Source: Pseudomonas gingeri
Lineage (GTDB): Bacteria; Pseudomonadota; Gammaproteobacteria; Pseudomonadales; Pseudomonadaceae
Reading direction: 5' to 3'
Assembly (NCBI RefSeq): GCF_013386115.1
Contig: NZ_JACAOR010000008.1
Location: forward strand, 261,398-325,397
Length of the DNA: 64,000 nucleotides
The stretch's first letter is position 1. Each line of letters begins with the position of its first letter. A model generated the notes under the pieces. The model made no database searches, was not told the origin of the DNA, and worked only from the letters and a program-made list of their open reading frames with translations. The position numbers were made by a program, and so were the translations under genes. This document shows, in pieces, positions 18,171 to 26,622 of the stretch.

Positions 18171-18902
18171 CTAACGTCGCAGCTCTGCGACGAAGTCGTA
18201 GTAGTCGTCACGGCAATAGGTGTCGGTCAGTTCGATGGGGGTGTTGTCTTCGAGGTAGCCGACACGGGTCATCAACAGCATCGCGGTACCGGGCTCGATG
18301 CCCACCAGGGCGGCGAGGTCCGGCGAAGCATTGATCGCGCGGATATGTTGCAGGGCGCGGACCACCGGCCGACCGATACCGTCCAGGTATTCATAGAGCG
18401 AATCGCCGACCTGCTCCGGCTCGGGCAACAGCGCGGCGGGCAGGGTGCTCATCTCGATCGCCATCACCGTGTCGTCGGCCTTGCGCAGGCGCTTGAGGCG
18501 CGCCACCTTGTCGCTGGGGGACAGGGCCAGGCGGATCAGTTCTTCGTGGCTGGGCAGGGCGATATGGCGTTCCAGCCATTGCGAGCCGGGTACGAAGCCC
18601 TTGGAGCGAAGCATCTCGCTGAAGCTCGACAGGCGTGACAACGGCTGTTCCAGGCGCGGGGTGATAAAGGTCCCGGAACCCTGGCTGCGGCGGATCAGAC
18701 CCTGTTCGAAGAGGACTTCCAGGGCTTTGCGGGCCGTCACCCGGGAGATACTCAGCAGTTCGCTCAGGTTGCGTTCCGAGGGCAGCGCCTGTTCGGCTTT
18801 CCATTGGCCGGCATGGATGGCGGCTTCCAGGTTGCGCGCCAGTTGCAGGTACAACGGCGTAGGCTGGGACTCGTCGGGACGCAGTGCGAGTATCTTGTTC
18901 AT
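18171..18902 (-). CDS. nagR: GntR/HutC-family regulator of the nag operon
   Basis: A 243-residue transcription factor. The N-terminal winged helix (residues about 16-80; ALPSERNLSELLSISRVTARKALEVLFEQGLI) precedes a UTRA effector domain (about 100-240; LKRLRKADDTVMAIEMSTLPAALLP, ELTDTYCRDDYYDF). UTRA regulators of this type bind amino-sugar phosphates. As first gene of nagR-nagA-nagB-nagF-nagE it most likely represses its own operon and releases on GlcNAc-6P or GlcN-6P; this is inferred from position and family. A palindromic operator candidate lies directly upstream. Confidence 0.9.
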   Translation of the reverse strand: MNKILALRPDESQPTPLYLQLARNLEAAIHAGQWKAEQALPSERNLSELLSISRVTARKALEVLFEQGLIRRSQGSGTFITPRLEQPLSRLSSFSEMLRSKGFVPGSQWLERHIALPSHEELIRLALSPSDKVARLKRLRKADDTVMAIEMSTLPAALLPEPEQVGDSLYEYLDGIGRPVVRALQHIRAINASPDLAALVGIEPGTAMLLMTRVGYLEDNTPIELTDTYCRDDYYDFVAELRR

Positions 18903-18956
18903 GTAGGATTTCCGATGCGGTTATTAGAGGTTTTTCGCTCGGGTAGTGGCATCAAG

Positions 18957-18996
18957 CTAATACCACTTGAATACCATGTCAATGCCAGTGGTATTC
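18957..18996 (-). promoter_or_regulatory. Candidate NagR operator and nag promoter
   Basis: A perfect 9-bp inverted repeat, AATACCACT (18959-18967) and AGTGGTATT (18987-18995), lies 57 bases upstream of the nagR start. A third TACCA half-site sits between the arms. On the reverse strand TTGACA fits a sigma70 -35 element between the arms, with AT-rich sequence (TATTAG / TTAGCT) 14-16 bases further on. Repressor binding would cover the promoter. The half-sites resemble those bound by other amino-sugar GntR regulators. Confidence 0.65.
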
Positions 18997-19004
18997 TTCG
19001 AGCG

Positions 19005-19038
19005 CAATAAAAAGCCCGGCATGGGGTGCATGCCGGGC
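19005..19038 (-). terminator. Terminator of the L,D-transpeptidase gene
   Basis: A perfect 10-bp stem (GCCCGGCATG at 19014-19023, CATGCCGGGC at 19029-19038) with a 5-nt loop. On the reverse strand it is followed by TTTTTATT. It lies 44 bp after the stop of the reverse-strand L,D-transpeptidase gene and fits an intrinsic terminator; it also separates that gene from the nag promoter. Confidence 0.85.
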
Positions 19039-19082
19039 ATTCGGGGTTGCAGTGGTATCAGGGTGGTTGGGTGAGAAGCGCT

Positions 19083-19586
19083 TCAGGGGCGGATTTCCAC
19101 CAGGGTGCCGTCCTTGACCAGGTTCCACACTTCACGCATGTCGACGTTGCGCATGCCGACGCAGCCGTCGGTCCAGTCCAGGGTATGCAGCCACTGCTCC
19201 GGGTAGTCCTCGGAGTCCGGCGTGCCGTGGATCATGATCATGCTGCCGGGATTGACGCCTTCGCGACGGGCGCGTGCGGCATCGCTGATATTCGGGTAGG
19301 AAATGTGCATGGACAGGTTGAATTTGTCGCTGGTCTTGCGCCAGTCGATCCAGTAGAAACCTTCCGGCGTACGGCGATCGCCTTCTATCAGTTTCTGCCC
19401 CTTCGGGTTCCTGCCCAGGGAGATGCGGTAGGTCTTCAGGGGCTTGCCGTCGCTGATCAGTTGCAACTGGTGGGCGGACTTGAGGACCAGGACCTTTTCA
19501 ATCATTCGACCTTGCAGTGGGTCGGCGGCGGAAGCCTGGGACAGCGCGGCAAACGACAGGCAGAAAACGGCAAGCAACCAACGCAT
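19083..19586 (-). CDS. L,D-transpeptidase (YkuD family)
   Basis: A 167-residue exported protein. A cleavable signal peptide (MRWLLAVFCLSFAALSQASA) is followed by one YkuD domain. The catalytic motif is seen as MIHGTPDSED followed by DWTDGCVGMRNVDM, with the Cys nucleophile in the DGCVGM segment and the partner His in HGTP. Such enzymes make 3-3 peptidoglycan cross-links or attach lipoproteins to peptidoglycan; which of these applies cannot be told. The ATG at 19586 is chosen because it gives the signal peptide. Confidence 0.92.
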   Translation of the reverse strand: MRWLLAVFCLSFAALSQASAADPLQGRMIEKVLVLKSAHQLQLISDGKPLKTYRISLGRNPKGQKLIEGDRRTPEGFYWIDWRKTSDKFNLSMHISYPNISDAARARREGVNPGSMIMIHGTPDSEDYPEQWLHTLDWTDGCVGMRNVDMREVWNLVKDGTLVEIRP

Positions 19587-19621
19587 TGAAACGGTATCCC
19601 TGAATAAAGTGGCGTAGCGGA

Positions 19622-20179
19622 TTATTTGGGGTCGGCCGCTTTCGGCATCATCGGCGGCACGGCTTCGCTGCGCACCGGGAACTGTTGTGTGAGGCGGTCG
19701 GCGAAGAAGCATTCTAAGGTACGCCCGACCGTCCTGAAAGCCAGCTCGGACCAGGGGATCTCGTGTTCTTCGAACAGCCGTACCTCCAGGCTCTCGGTGC
19801 CGGCGCGGAAGTCCAGGTCGGCCAGCTCGGCGCGGTAGAACACATGGACCTGATTGATATGCGGCACATCGATCAGCGTGTAGATGCTCAGGTTGCGCAC
19901 GCGGGCATAAGCCTCTTCGAAGGTTTCCCGGCGGGCGGCGTCCTCGACGGTCTCGCCGTTTTCCATGAAGCCGGCCGGCAAGGTCCAGAACCCCAGGCGC
20001 GGTTCGATGGCGCGGCGGCAGAGCAGCACCTGGCTGCCCCAGACCGGCAGGCAGCCGGCGACGATATTGGGATTCTGGTAATGAATGGTCTGGCAGTGAT
20101 CGCAGACAAAGCGCAGGCGCGTGTCGCCCTCGGGAATGCGTTGACTGACCGGTTTACCGCATTGGCTGCAGAACTTCAT
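19622..20179 (-). CDS. Zinc-ribbon NUDIX hydrolase
   Basis: A 185-residue protein with an N-terminal four-Cys zinc ribbon (FCSQCGK, FVCDHCQ) and a NUDIX domain. The NUDIX box is intact: GFMENGETVEDAARRETFEE. This architecture resembles the C-terminal part of NudC and small ADP-ribose or NADH pyrophosphatase-like proteins, but it lacks the NudC N-terminal domain. The substrate is therefore uncertain. The ATG at 20179 (MKFCSQCG) begins right at the zinc ribbon. It lies divergent to a second, unrelated NUDIX gene. Confidence 0.88.
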   Translation of the reverse strand: MKFCSQCGKPVSQRIPEGDTRLRFVCDHCQTIHYQNPNIVAGCLPVWGSQVLLCRRAIEPRLGFWTLPAGFMENGETVEDAARRETFEEAYARVRNLSIYTLIDVPHINQVHVFYRAELADLDFRAGTESLEVRLFEEHEIPWSELAFRTVGRTLECFFADRLTQQFPVRSEAVPPMMPKAADPK

Positions 20180-20325
20180 GCTGGATTCTCTGGGTGGCGC
20201 GCCTATCTTCGCGTGGTCGGTCACCTGTCGGCAAGTTGTGCTTTCGCGACATGCATCGGTTGAGGGGTTGGGCGACCTGTCGGTTTGGTGCATGATGCAG
20301 GGTAAGTCAGAAATCGAGATCAGCC

Positions 20326-20925
20326 ATGCTGGATGAGCTACTTCGACGTGTCAGCAACCATACCCCACGCCCCCTGGAAACGGATCGACGTTTTCCCGAG
20401 GCGGCGGTACTGGTGCCGATCACGCGCAGTGACGAGCCGGAGCTGGTGCTGACCCTGCGGGCCAGCGGTCTTTCGACCCATGGTGGCGAGGTCGCGTTTC
20501 CCGGTGGCCGCCGCGATCCCGAAGACCCCGACCTGGTCTTCACCGCCCTGCGCGAGGCGCAGGAAGAGATCGGCCTGGCGCCCGGACTGGTGGAGATCAT
20601 CGGTCCGCTCAGTCCGTTGATCTCCCTGCATGGGATCAAGGTAACGCCCTATGTCGGCGTGGTCCCGGATTTTGTCGAGTACCAGGCCAACGATGCCGAG
20701 ATCGCCGCGGTGTTCAACGTACCGCTGGAATTCTTCCGCCAGGACCCGCGCGAACACACCCATCGCATCGATTATCAGGGCCGCAGCTGGTACGTGCCCA
20801 GTTATCGCTATGGTGAATACAAGATCTGGGGGCTCACGGCGATCATGATCGTCGAGTTGATCAATCTGCTGTATGACGCCAAGATCAGCCTGCACAAGCC
20901 GCCCGAGCGGTTTATCAATATTTGA
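20326..20925 (+). CDS. CoA pyrophosphatase (NUDIX, NudL-type)
   Basis: A 199-residue NUDIX hydrolase expected to split coenzyme A into 4'-phosphopantetheine and 3',5'-ADP. The CoA-specific pre-box region (VPITRSDEPELVLTLRAS, STHGGEVAFPGG) runs into the NUDIX box GGRRDPEDPDLVFTALREAQEE, followed by IG. The C-terminal VPSYRYGEYKIWGLTA is typical for YeaB/NudL proteins. It is read away from the zinc-ribbon NUDIX gene and lies 46 bp upstream of the carbonic anhydrase gene. Confidence 0.92.
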   Translation: MLDELLRRVSNHTPRPLETDRRFPEAAVLVPITRSDEPELVLTLRASGLSTHGGEVAFPGGRRDPEDPDLVFTALREAQEEIGLAPGLVEIIGPLSPLISLHGIKVTPYVGVVPDFVEYQANDAEIAAVFNVPLEFFRQDPREHTHRIDYQGRSWYVPSYRYGEYKIWGLTAIMIVELINLLYDAKISLHKPPERFINI

Positions 20926-20971
20926 GCCATCGTCGGTATGGCGTTCTGCCCCGAGCCGTGAGGACTACCGT

Positions 20972-21496
20972 ATGAAATACCGCCTGGGCGACTTTCGCGT
21001 CGAAGCCCATCCGCAGAGCTGGGTGGCACCCAATGCCGTGCTGGTGGGCAAGGTCAAGCTGGAAGAGGGCGCCAACGTCTGGTTCAACGCCGTGTTGCGC
21101 GGTGACAACGAGCTGATCCTGATCGGGCGCGACAGCAACGTCCAGGACGGTACGGTCATGCACACCGACATGGGCTATCCGCTGACCATCGGCACCGGCG
21201 TGACCATCGGCCATAACGCCATGCTGCACGGCTGTACCGTCGGCGACTACAGCCTGATCGGCATCAACGCGGTGATTCTCAATGGCGCGAAGATCGGCAG
21301 GAACTGCATCATCGGCGCCAATTCGCTGATCGGCGAAGGCAAGGAAATTCCCGACGGTTCGCTGGTGATGGGCTCGCCGGGCAAGGTGGTGCGTGAGCTG
21401 ACCGAGCCGCAGAAGAAGATGCTCGAGGCCAGTGCCGCCCACTATGTACACAATTCCCGGCGTTACGCCCGCGACCTGCAGGAAGACCTGGAATGA
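20972..21496 (+). CDS. Gamma-class carbonic anhydrase family protein
   Basis: A 174-residue left-handed beta-helix protein built from hexapeptide repeats (VLVGKVKLEEGANVWFNAVL, IGRDSNVQDG, VTIGHNAMLHGCTVGDYSLIGINAVIL). The zinc-ligand histidines fit MHTDMG and IGHNAMLHG, so a gamma carbonic anhydrase-like metal site is intact. The family (YrdA/PaaY-like) often forms trimers; true carbonic anhydrase activity is not proven for most members. The ATG at 20972 is preceded by a purine-rich site. It overlaps the next gene by 4 bp. Confidence 0.92.
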   Translation: MKYRLGDFRVEAHPQSWVAPNAVLVGKVKLEEGANVWFNAVLRGDNELILIGRDSNVQDGTVMHTDMGYPLTIGTGVTIGHNAMLHGCTVGDYSLIGINAVILNGAKIGRNCIIGANSLIGEGKEIPDGSLVMGSPGKVVRELTEPQKKMLEASAAHYVHNSRRYARDLQEDLE

Positions 21497-21702
21497 CCAC
21501 GCCGGAGCGTCCGGTGGCCTCGCCCTGCGTGAGTATCTGCGCGCTGGACGAGCAGGATATCTGCACCGGTTGCCAGCGCACGGTCGAGGAAATCACCCGC
21601 TGGAGCCGGATGGATAACGCCGAGCGTCGCGAAGTGCTCGGGCGTTGCCATGAGCGGGCCAAGTCCAGCGGGCTGCTGTGGATGCAGGGGACGAAGGGCT
21701 GA
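21493..21702 (+). CDS. DUF1289 small cysteine-rich protein
   Basis: A 69-residue protein with the DUF1289 pattern SPCVSICALDEQDICTGCQR then EITRWSRMDNAERREVL. Four conserved cysteines (CVSIC, CTGC) suggest a bound metal or iron-sulphur centre; function is unknown. Its ATG overlaps the stop of the carbonic anhydrase gene (ATGA), so the two are translationally coupled, as commonly seen in pseudomonads. Confidence 0.9.
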   Translation: MTTPERPVASPCVSICALDEQDICTGCQRTVEEITRWSRMDNAERREVLGRCHERAKSSGLLWMQGTKG

Positions 21703-21777
21703 TTCGGGTCCTGGCTGTGACCCTCCTGGCGCTTTGCGGTAATCTGTAGGGCTACATCGACAGGTAGTCCGCGCCCC

Positions 21778-22245
21778 ATGCTCTTTCTTATCGCCTATAT
21801 CGCCAGCGTCGTGCTGATCAACTTCGCGTTCTCCAGCGCGCCGCACCTGGACATCATCTGGTCGGCCTGGGGTGGGCTGGTGTTTATCCTGCGCGATATG
21901 GTCCAGACCCGTTTCGGCCATGGAGCCATCGTTGCCATGCTGGCGGCGCTGGTGCTGTCGTATGTGACCTCCGACCCGACCATCGCCCTGGCCAGCGCCA
22001 CGGCCTTTGCCATCTCCGAATGCATCGACTGGCTGGTCTTCAGTATCACCCGGCGCCCGCTGCACGACCGCCTGTGGATAAGTTCGGCGCTCAGCATCCC
22101 GCTGGACACCTTTATCTTCTTCGGCCTGATCGGCGCGCTGACCCCCGCTGTGGTCCTGACGGCGCTGGGCTCCAAGTTCGCCGGTGTTACCGTGGTCTGG
22201 CTGGTCATGGCCTGGCGCCTGCGTAAAGCCGCTCATCCGGCCTGA
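21778..22245 (+). CDS. VUT-family membrane protein (YhhQ-like)
   Basis: A 155-residue, very hydrophobic protein with about five membrane segments. The segment ATAFAISECIDWLVFS resembles the conserved acidic helix of VUT-family transporters such as the queuosine-precursor importer YhhQ. It is shorter than YhhQ (about 220), so the substrate may differ; queuosine precursor uptake is only a family-based guess. It lies 75 bp after the DUF1289 gene and 100 bp before purT. Confidence 0.75.
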   Translation: MLFLIAYIASVVLINFAFSSAPHLDIIWSAWGGLVFILRDMVQTRFGHGAIVAMLAALVLSYVTSDPTIALASATAFAISECIDWLVFSITRRPLHDRLWISSALSIPLDTFIFFGLIGALTPAVVLTALGSKFAGVTVVWLVMAWRLRKAAHPA

Positions 22246-22345
22246 AACGATTTGCCCCAGTTCATGTAAAATGCCCGCCTTCTTATTCCCAGCAGGGGCC
22301 CGCTGATCGGGCGCCTTCGATGATCTGCTTCCTTGAGGACCTGAA

Positions 22346-23527
22346 ATGACCCGTATCGGAACTCCACTGTCGCCGACCGCGACTCGCGTATTGCTCTGTG
22401 GCTGTGGTGAGCTGGGCAAGGAAGTCGTGATCGAACTGCAACGCCTGGGCGTCGAAGTGATCGCGGTCGACCGCTACGCCGATGCGCCGGCCATGCAGGT
22501 GGCCCATCGCAGCCACGTGATCAACATGCTCGACGGCGCGGCCCTGCGGGCGGTAATCGAAGCCGAGAAGCCGCACTTCATCGTTCCGGAAATCGAAGCC
22601 ATCGCCACCGCCACCCTGGTGGAGCTGGAGGCCGAAGGCTTCACCGTGGTGCCGACCGCGCGCGCCGCGCAGTTGACCATGAACCGTGAAGGCATCCGTC
22701 GCCTGGCCGCCGAAGAACTGAAGCTGCCGACCTCGCCGTACCACTTCGCCGACACCTTCGAAGCCTACAGCAAGGCCGTCGAGGACCTGGGCTTCCCTTG
22801 CGTGGTCAAGCCGGTGATGAGTTCGTCGGGCAAGGGCCAGAGCCTGCTGCGCAGTGTCGATGACGTACAGAAGGCCTGGGATTACGCCCAGGAAGGCGGC
22901 CGTGCCGGTAAGGGTCGGGTGATTGTCGAGGGCTTCATCGATTTCGACTACGAAATCACCCTGCTTACCGTGCGTCATGTCGGCGGTACCACGTTCTGCG
23001 CACCGGTCGGCCACCGTCAGGAGAAGGGTGACTACCAGGAGTCGTGGCAGCCGCAGGCCATGAGCCCTGTGGCCCTGGCCGAGTCGGAGCGGGTCGCCAA
23101 GGCCGTGACCGAAGCCCTGGGTGGGCGCGGCATGTTTGGCGTCGAGTTGTTCATCAAGGGTGACCAGGTGTGGTTCAGCGAAGTGTCGCCGCGTCCCCAT
23201 GACACCGGCATGGTGACCATGATTTCCCAGGATCTGTCGCAGTTCGCGCTGCATGCCCGGGCGATTCTCGGCTTGCCGATCCCGCTGATCCGCCAGTTCG
23301 GCCCGTCGGCCTCGGCGGTGATCCTGGTGGAAGGGCAGTCGACCCAGACCGCCTTCGCCAACCTCGGCGCGGCGTTGAGCGAGCCGGACACCGCCTTGCG
23401 CCTGTTCGGCAAGCCGGAAGTCAACGGTCAGCGCCGCATGGGCGTGGCCCTGGCGCGTGACGAATCGATCGAAGCGGCGCGGGCCAAGGCGACCCGTGCG
23501 GCCCAGGCGGTCGTGGTCGAGCTGTAA
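22346..23527 (+). CDS. purT: Formate-dependent GAR transformylase
   Basis: A 393-residue ATP-grasp enzyme that formylates glycinamide ribonucleotide with formate and ATP, an alternative to PurN. The N-terminal PreATP-grasp domain has VLLCGCGELGKEVVIELQRLGVEV; the ATP-grasp core shows CVVKPVMSSSGKGQS and VEGFIDFDYEITLLTVRH; the metal site is FGVELFIKGDQVWFSEVSPRPHDTG. Length and motifs match E. coli PurT (392). It stands alone, with an REP pair downstream. Confidence 0.98.
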   Translation: MTRIGTPLSPTATRVLLCGCGELGKEVVIELQRLGVEVIAVDRYADAPAMQVAHRSHVINMLDGAALRAVIEAEKPHFIVPEIEAIATATLVELEAEGFTVVPTARAAQLTMNREGIRRLAAEELKLPTSPYHFADTFEAYSKAVEDLGFPCVVKPVMSSSGKGQSLLRSVDDVQKAWDYAQEGGRAGKGRVIVEGFIDFDYEITLLTVRHVGGTTFCAPVGHRQEKGDYQESWQPQAMSPVALAESERVAKAVTEALGGRGMFGVELFIKGDQVWFSEVSPRPHDTGMVTMISQDLSQFALHARAILGLPIPLIRQFGPSASAVILVEGQSTQTAFANLGAALSEPDTALRLFGKPEVNGQRRMGVALARDESIEAARAKATRAAQAVVVEL

Positions 23528-23583
23528 CCCCGCTCAAGAGCGCGGATGTGTGCCTTGCGCGCACCCGCGTTCGCCGCTGAACC

Positions 23584-23666
23584 GTAGGAGCCGGCTTGCT
23601 GGCGATGAGGCCCCAGAGTGCAGCGTTGATCTCAAGGATGCCATCGCCGGCAAGCCGGCTCCTGCA
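23584..23666. repeat. REP inverted pair after purT
   Basis: The REP core GTAGGAGCCGGCTTGCTGG (23584-23602) and its inverted partner ATCGCCGGCAAGCCGGCTCC (about 23643-23662) are separated by about 40 bases. The pair lies between the convergent purT and MFS transporter genes and could act as a transcript end stabiliser or weak terminator. Confidence 0.9.
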
Positions 23667-23688
23667 ATGATCGTGCTTGGCGCGATCT

Positions 23689-25005
23689 TCAGGCCACCTT
23701 GTTCAAATCGCTGTAGCGCGTTTCCTTCAGGCAGAAGATCGCAATCAGGCTCAGCGCCGCAGCCCCCGATACATACCCCCCGACCCAGCTCAGGCCGCCC
23801 ATCGTCACCAGTTTCTGGGCAAAGAACGGTGCCGCCGAGGCCCCGACGATGCCGCCCAGGTTATAGGCCGCCGATGCGCCGGTGTAACGCACGTGGGTGG
23901 GAAACAGCTCCGGCAGCAAGGCCCCCATCGGGGCGAAGGTGATCCCCATCAGGAACAGTTCGAGGCACAGGAACAGGGCGACGCCTGTGGTCGAGCCATG
24001 GCCCAGCAGCGGCTCCATGGTAAAACCGGACAGCAGTGCCAGCACCCCGCCGAGAATCAGTACCGGCTTGCGGCCGAAGCGGTCGCTGGCCCAGGCCGCC
24101 AGTGGCGTGGCCGCGGCCATGAACAGCACGGCAAAACACAGCAGCCCGAGGAAGGTTTCGCGGCTGTAGCCGAGGTTGGCGACGCCGTAGCTCAGGGAAA
24201 ACACCGCCGAGATATAGAACAGCGCGTAGCACACCACCATCGCCACGGAGCCCAGCAGCACAGGCACCCAGTAGCGGCTGAACAGCTCGACCAGCGGCAT
24301 CTTCACCCGCTCCTGGCGCGCCACGGCATTGGCGAAGACCGGGCTTTCCTCCAGTTTGAGGCGAACGTACAGGCCGACTATCACCAGCGCGGCACTGAGC
24401 AGGAACGGAATACGCCAGCCCCAGGAACGGAACTGCTCATCGCTGAGGGTCATGGCCAGGATCAGGAACAGGCCGTTGGCGGCGAGAAAGCCGATCGAGG
24501 GCCCCAGTTGCGGAAACATGCCGAACCAGGCGCGCTTGCCTTCGGGGGCGTTTTCGGTCGCCAGCAGCGCGGCTCCGCCCCATTCCCCACCCAGTCCCAG
24601 GCCCTGGCCGAAGCGCAGCAGGCACAACAGGATCGGCGCCCAGGCACCGATGGTGGCGTAGCCGGGCAGTACGCCGATCAGCGTGGTGCAGATGCCCATC
24701 AGCAGCAGCGAGGCGACCAGGGTCGATTTGCGCCCGATGCGATCACCGAAGTGGCCGAACAGGATCGAGCCCAGCGGGCGGGCCAGGAAGGCGATGCCGA
24801 AGGTCAGGAAGGCCGAGAGCATCTGCGCGGTGCCGTCGGTTTGCGGGAAAAATACCGGACCGATGACCAGCGCGGCGGCGGTGGCATACACATAGAAATC
24901 GTAGAACTCGATGGCCGTGCCGATAAAACTGGCGGTCGCCACTCGTGAGGTGGAGTTCAGCGGCTTGTTCGGCGTGGCGTCGTCAAAGGTGGTGCTGGAG
25001 GTCAT
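23689..25005 (-). CDS. MFS transporter, metabolite:H+ symporter family
   Basis: A 438-residue, 12-helix inner-membrane transporter. The start MTSSTTFDDATPNKPLNSTS is followed by ATASFIGTAIEFYDFYVYAT, characteristic of the metabolite:H+ symporter group (ShiA, KgtP, ProP relatives). The loop motif GHFGDRIGRKSTLV is the MFS motif A. The substrate, probably an organic acid or similar, cannot be assigned. It is a single gene; the 255 bp upstream to the next REP show no other gene. Confidence 0.9.
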   Translation of the reverse strand: MTSSTTFDDATPNKPLNSTSRVATASFIGTAIEFYDFYVYATAAALVIGPVFFPQTDGTAQMLSAFLTFGIAFLARPLGSILFGHFGDRIGRKSTLVASLLLMGICTTLIGVLPGYATIGAWAPILLCLLRFGQGLGLGGEWGGAALLATENAPEGKRAWFGMFPQLGPSIGFLAANGLFLILAMTLSDEQFRSWGWRIPFLLSAALVIVGLYVRLKLEESPVFANAVARQERVKMPLVELFSRYWVPVLLGSVAMVVCYALFYISAVFSLSYGVANLGYSRETFLGLLCFAVLFMAAATPLAAWASDRFGRKPVLILGGVLALLSGFTMEPLLGHGSTTGVALFLCLELFLMGITFAPMGALLPELFPTHVRYTGASAAYNLGGIVGASAAPFFAQKLVTMGGLSWVGGYVSGAAALSLIAIFCLKETRYSDLNKVA

Positions 25006-25260
25006 TACGGGCTTCCCTGAAAGTCTTGCGCGTGCGAGTTATTAGTATGAACACCCAGGGATAAGGGCTTATTCCCGTGCGACCGGTTGTGAGTGTCGGC
25101 GGCGGGTGATGACAAGGCAGTGCTGGCCGGAAAAGGCTGGGCGCGGGTAGGCGGGCATTCCGGCGGGGCTGGATAAGCCCACCCGATTATAGGAACGCGC
25201 CGCTGGATCGAACAAGAGCGACGATCATGCGGTGTGTGGAGATGACCTGAAGACTATCCC
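25006..25260. other. Intergenic region upstream of the MFS gene
   Basis: No gene is seen in this 255-bp stretch. It must hold the promoter of the MFS gene on the reverse strand, but no clear -10/-35 pair stands out. A small imperfect palindrome (GGATAAG, CTTATTCC, about 25059-25075) about 55 bases upstream of the start codon is a possible regulator site. Confidence 0.4.
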
Positions 25261-25346
25261 GTGGGAGCCGGCTTGCTGGCGATGAGGCCGGTAAGTCTTG
25301 CATTGATCTTGCGCGCGCCATCGCTGGCAAGCCAGGCTCCTACAGG
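25261..25346. repeat. REP inverted pair downstream of the CorB-like gene
   Basis: GTGGGAGCCGGCTTGCTGGC (25261-25280) and the inverted copy ATCGCTGGCAAGCCAGGCTC (about 25320-25339) form a REP pair 20 bp beyond the stop of the reverse-strand CNNM/CorB-like gene. Confidence 0.9.
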
Positions 25347-25365
25347 GTTGCGCAGTGATTTTGAA

Positions 25366-26610
25366 TTACGCGGATGGCCTTGTCGTTGGGAGCGTGCTGG
25401 TGTGCCAGACCAGGACCTTGCTGACGCGGTTGTCCTCGGTTTCGAGGATCTCCAGGCGATAACGGCCGATCTTCAGGCACACCGCGCTGTCCGGAATGGT
25501 TTCCAGGGCTTCGGTGACCAGGCCGTTGAGGGTCTTCGGACCATCGCTGGGCAGGTGCCAGCCCAGGCTCTTGTTCAGTTCGCGGATCGAGGCGGCGCCA
25601 TCGATCACCAGGCGGCCATCGGCCTGCGGATGGATATGCGGGTTGTTGAGGCTGTGCTCGCTCTCGAATTCACCGACGATTTCTTCAAGAATGTCTTCCA
25701 GGGTGACGATGCCCAGCACTTCTCCGTATTCGTCCACCACCATGCCCTGGCGGCGTTGCTGCTTGTGGAAATTCAGCAGTTGCAGTTGCAGCGGCGTGCT
25801 TTCCGGCACGAAGTACGGCTCGCGACAGGCTTCGAGCAGGGAGGCCTTGGTCAGGCTGGCATCGAACAGCAGGTGAAGGATCTGGCGGGTATTGAGCACC
25901 GCCTCGACCTGGTTGATGTCGCTGTGGAACACCGGCAGGCGGGTGCGTCGGTTCTTCAGCAACTGCGCGATGATGTCCTCGATGGAGTCGTCGAGATTGA
26001 TCCCGTCCACTTCGCTGCGGGGCACCAGGATGTCGTTGACCGTGATGTTGTGCAGCGCCTGGATGCTGGACAGCGACGGGTGGCGTGCCGGATGTTCCGG
26101 TTCGTCTTCCGGATCGAGCGGGGGCTGGTCTTCATCGCTCTGCTTGACCGTGCCGGCCTTGCTGATGAAGGGCCGCAGCAACAGGCGGGCGGCACCGTCG
26201 AGCAGCCAGGCCGCGGGGTAGAGGATCTTCAGCGGGACGCCGAGCAGGGCGTTGCCGATCGCCAGGATGGCTTCGGGATAGCGGGCGGCGAGCAGGCGTG
26301 GCAGGTAGTCGGCGAATACCAGCAGGGCGATGGTGCTGCCCAGGCAGGCCAGCCAGGGCCCGTGTTCACCCCAGAGCAGCAGCGAGAGCAGGGTGGCGAT
26401 GATCACCGCGACGATGCGGCACAGGGTGTTGCAGAAGATCAGGCTGTCCCGCGGGAAGCTCAGGCGTGCGGCGGGTTTGTCACCCGAGCGCGAGGCGGGG
26501 CGTTGTGCCGTGAGCAACTGCTGGGCGACTTCGATGGCGGTGAACAGCGCCGACCAGAGGATCAGCAGGGCCAATACAGCGAGCATCGGCCCGGCGGGCA
26601 GGTTGTCCAT
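25366..26610 (-). CDS. CNNM/CorB-like membrane protein with CBS pair
   Basis: A 414-residue protein of the HlyC/CorC (CNNM) group. The N-terminal DUF21 membrane domain (residues about 1-165) has several helices, among them PMLAVLALLILWSALFTAIE. A CBS-domain pair follows (residues about 190-310; ITVNDILVPRSEVDGINLDD, MVVDEYGEVLGIVTLEDILE) and a C-terminal CorC/HlyC transporter-associated domain. Members are linked to magnesium or cobalt transport and its regulation, but the exact role is open. It lies 12 bp after the YpjD gene, so they probably share a transcript. Confidence 0.88.
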   Translation of the reverse strand: MDNLPAGPMLAVLALLILWSALFTAIEVAQQLLTAQRPASRSGDKPAARLSFPRDSLIFCNTLCRIVAVIIATLLSLLLWGEHGPWLACLGSTIALLVFADYLPRLLAARYPEAILAIGNALLGVPLKILYPAAWLLDGAARLLLRPFISKAGTVKQSDEDQPPLDPEDEPEHPARHPSLSSIQALHNITVNDILVPRSEVDGINLDDSIEDIIAQLLKNRRTRLPVFHSDINQVEAVLNTRQILHLLFDASLTKASLLEACREPYFVPESTPLQLQLLNFHKQQRRQGMVVDEYGEVLGIVTLEDILEEIVGEFESEHSLNNPHIHPQADGRLVIDGAASIRELNKSLGWHLPSDGPKTLNGLVTEALETIPDSAVCLKIGRYRLEILETEDNRVSKVLVWHTSTLPTTRPSA

Positions 26611-26622
26611 GATCTCGGCCCG

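Noticed and set aside
22252..22272. Candidate purT promoter (TTGCCC and TAAAAT)
   Set aside because: The hexamers are only 9 bases apart, too close for a sigma70 promoter; the -10 alone is not enough.
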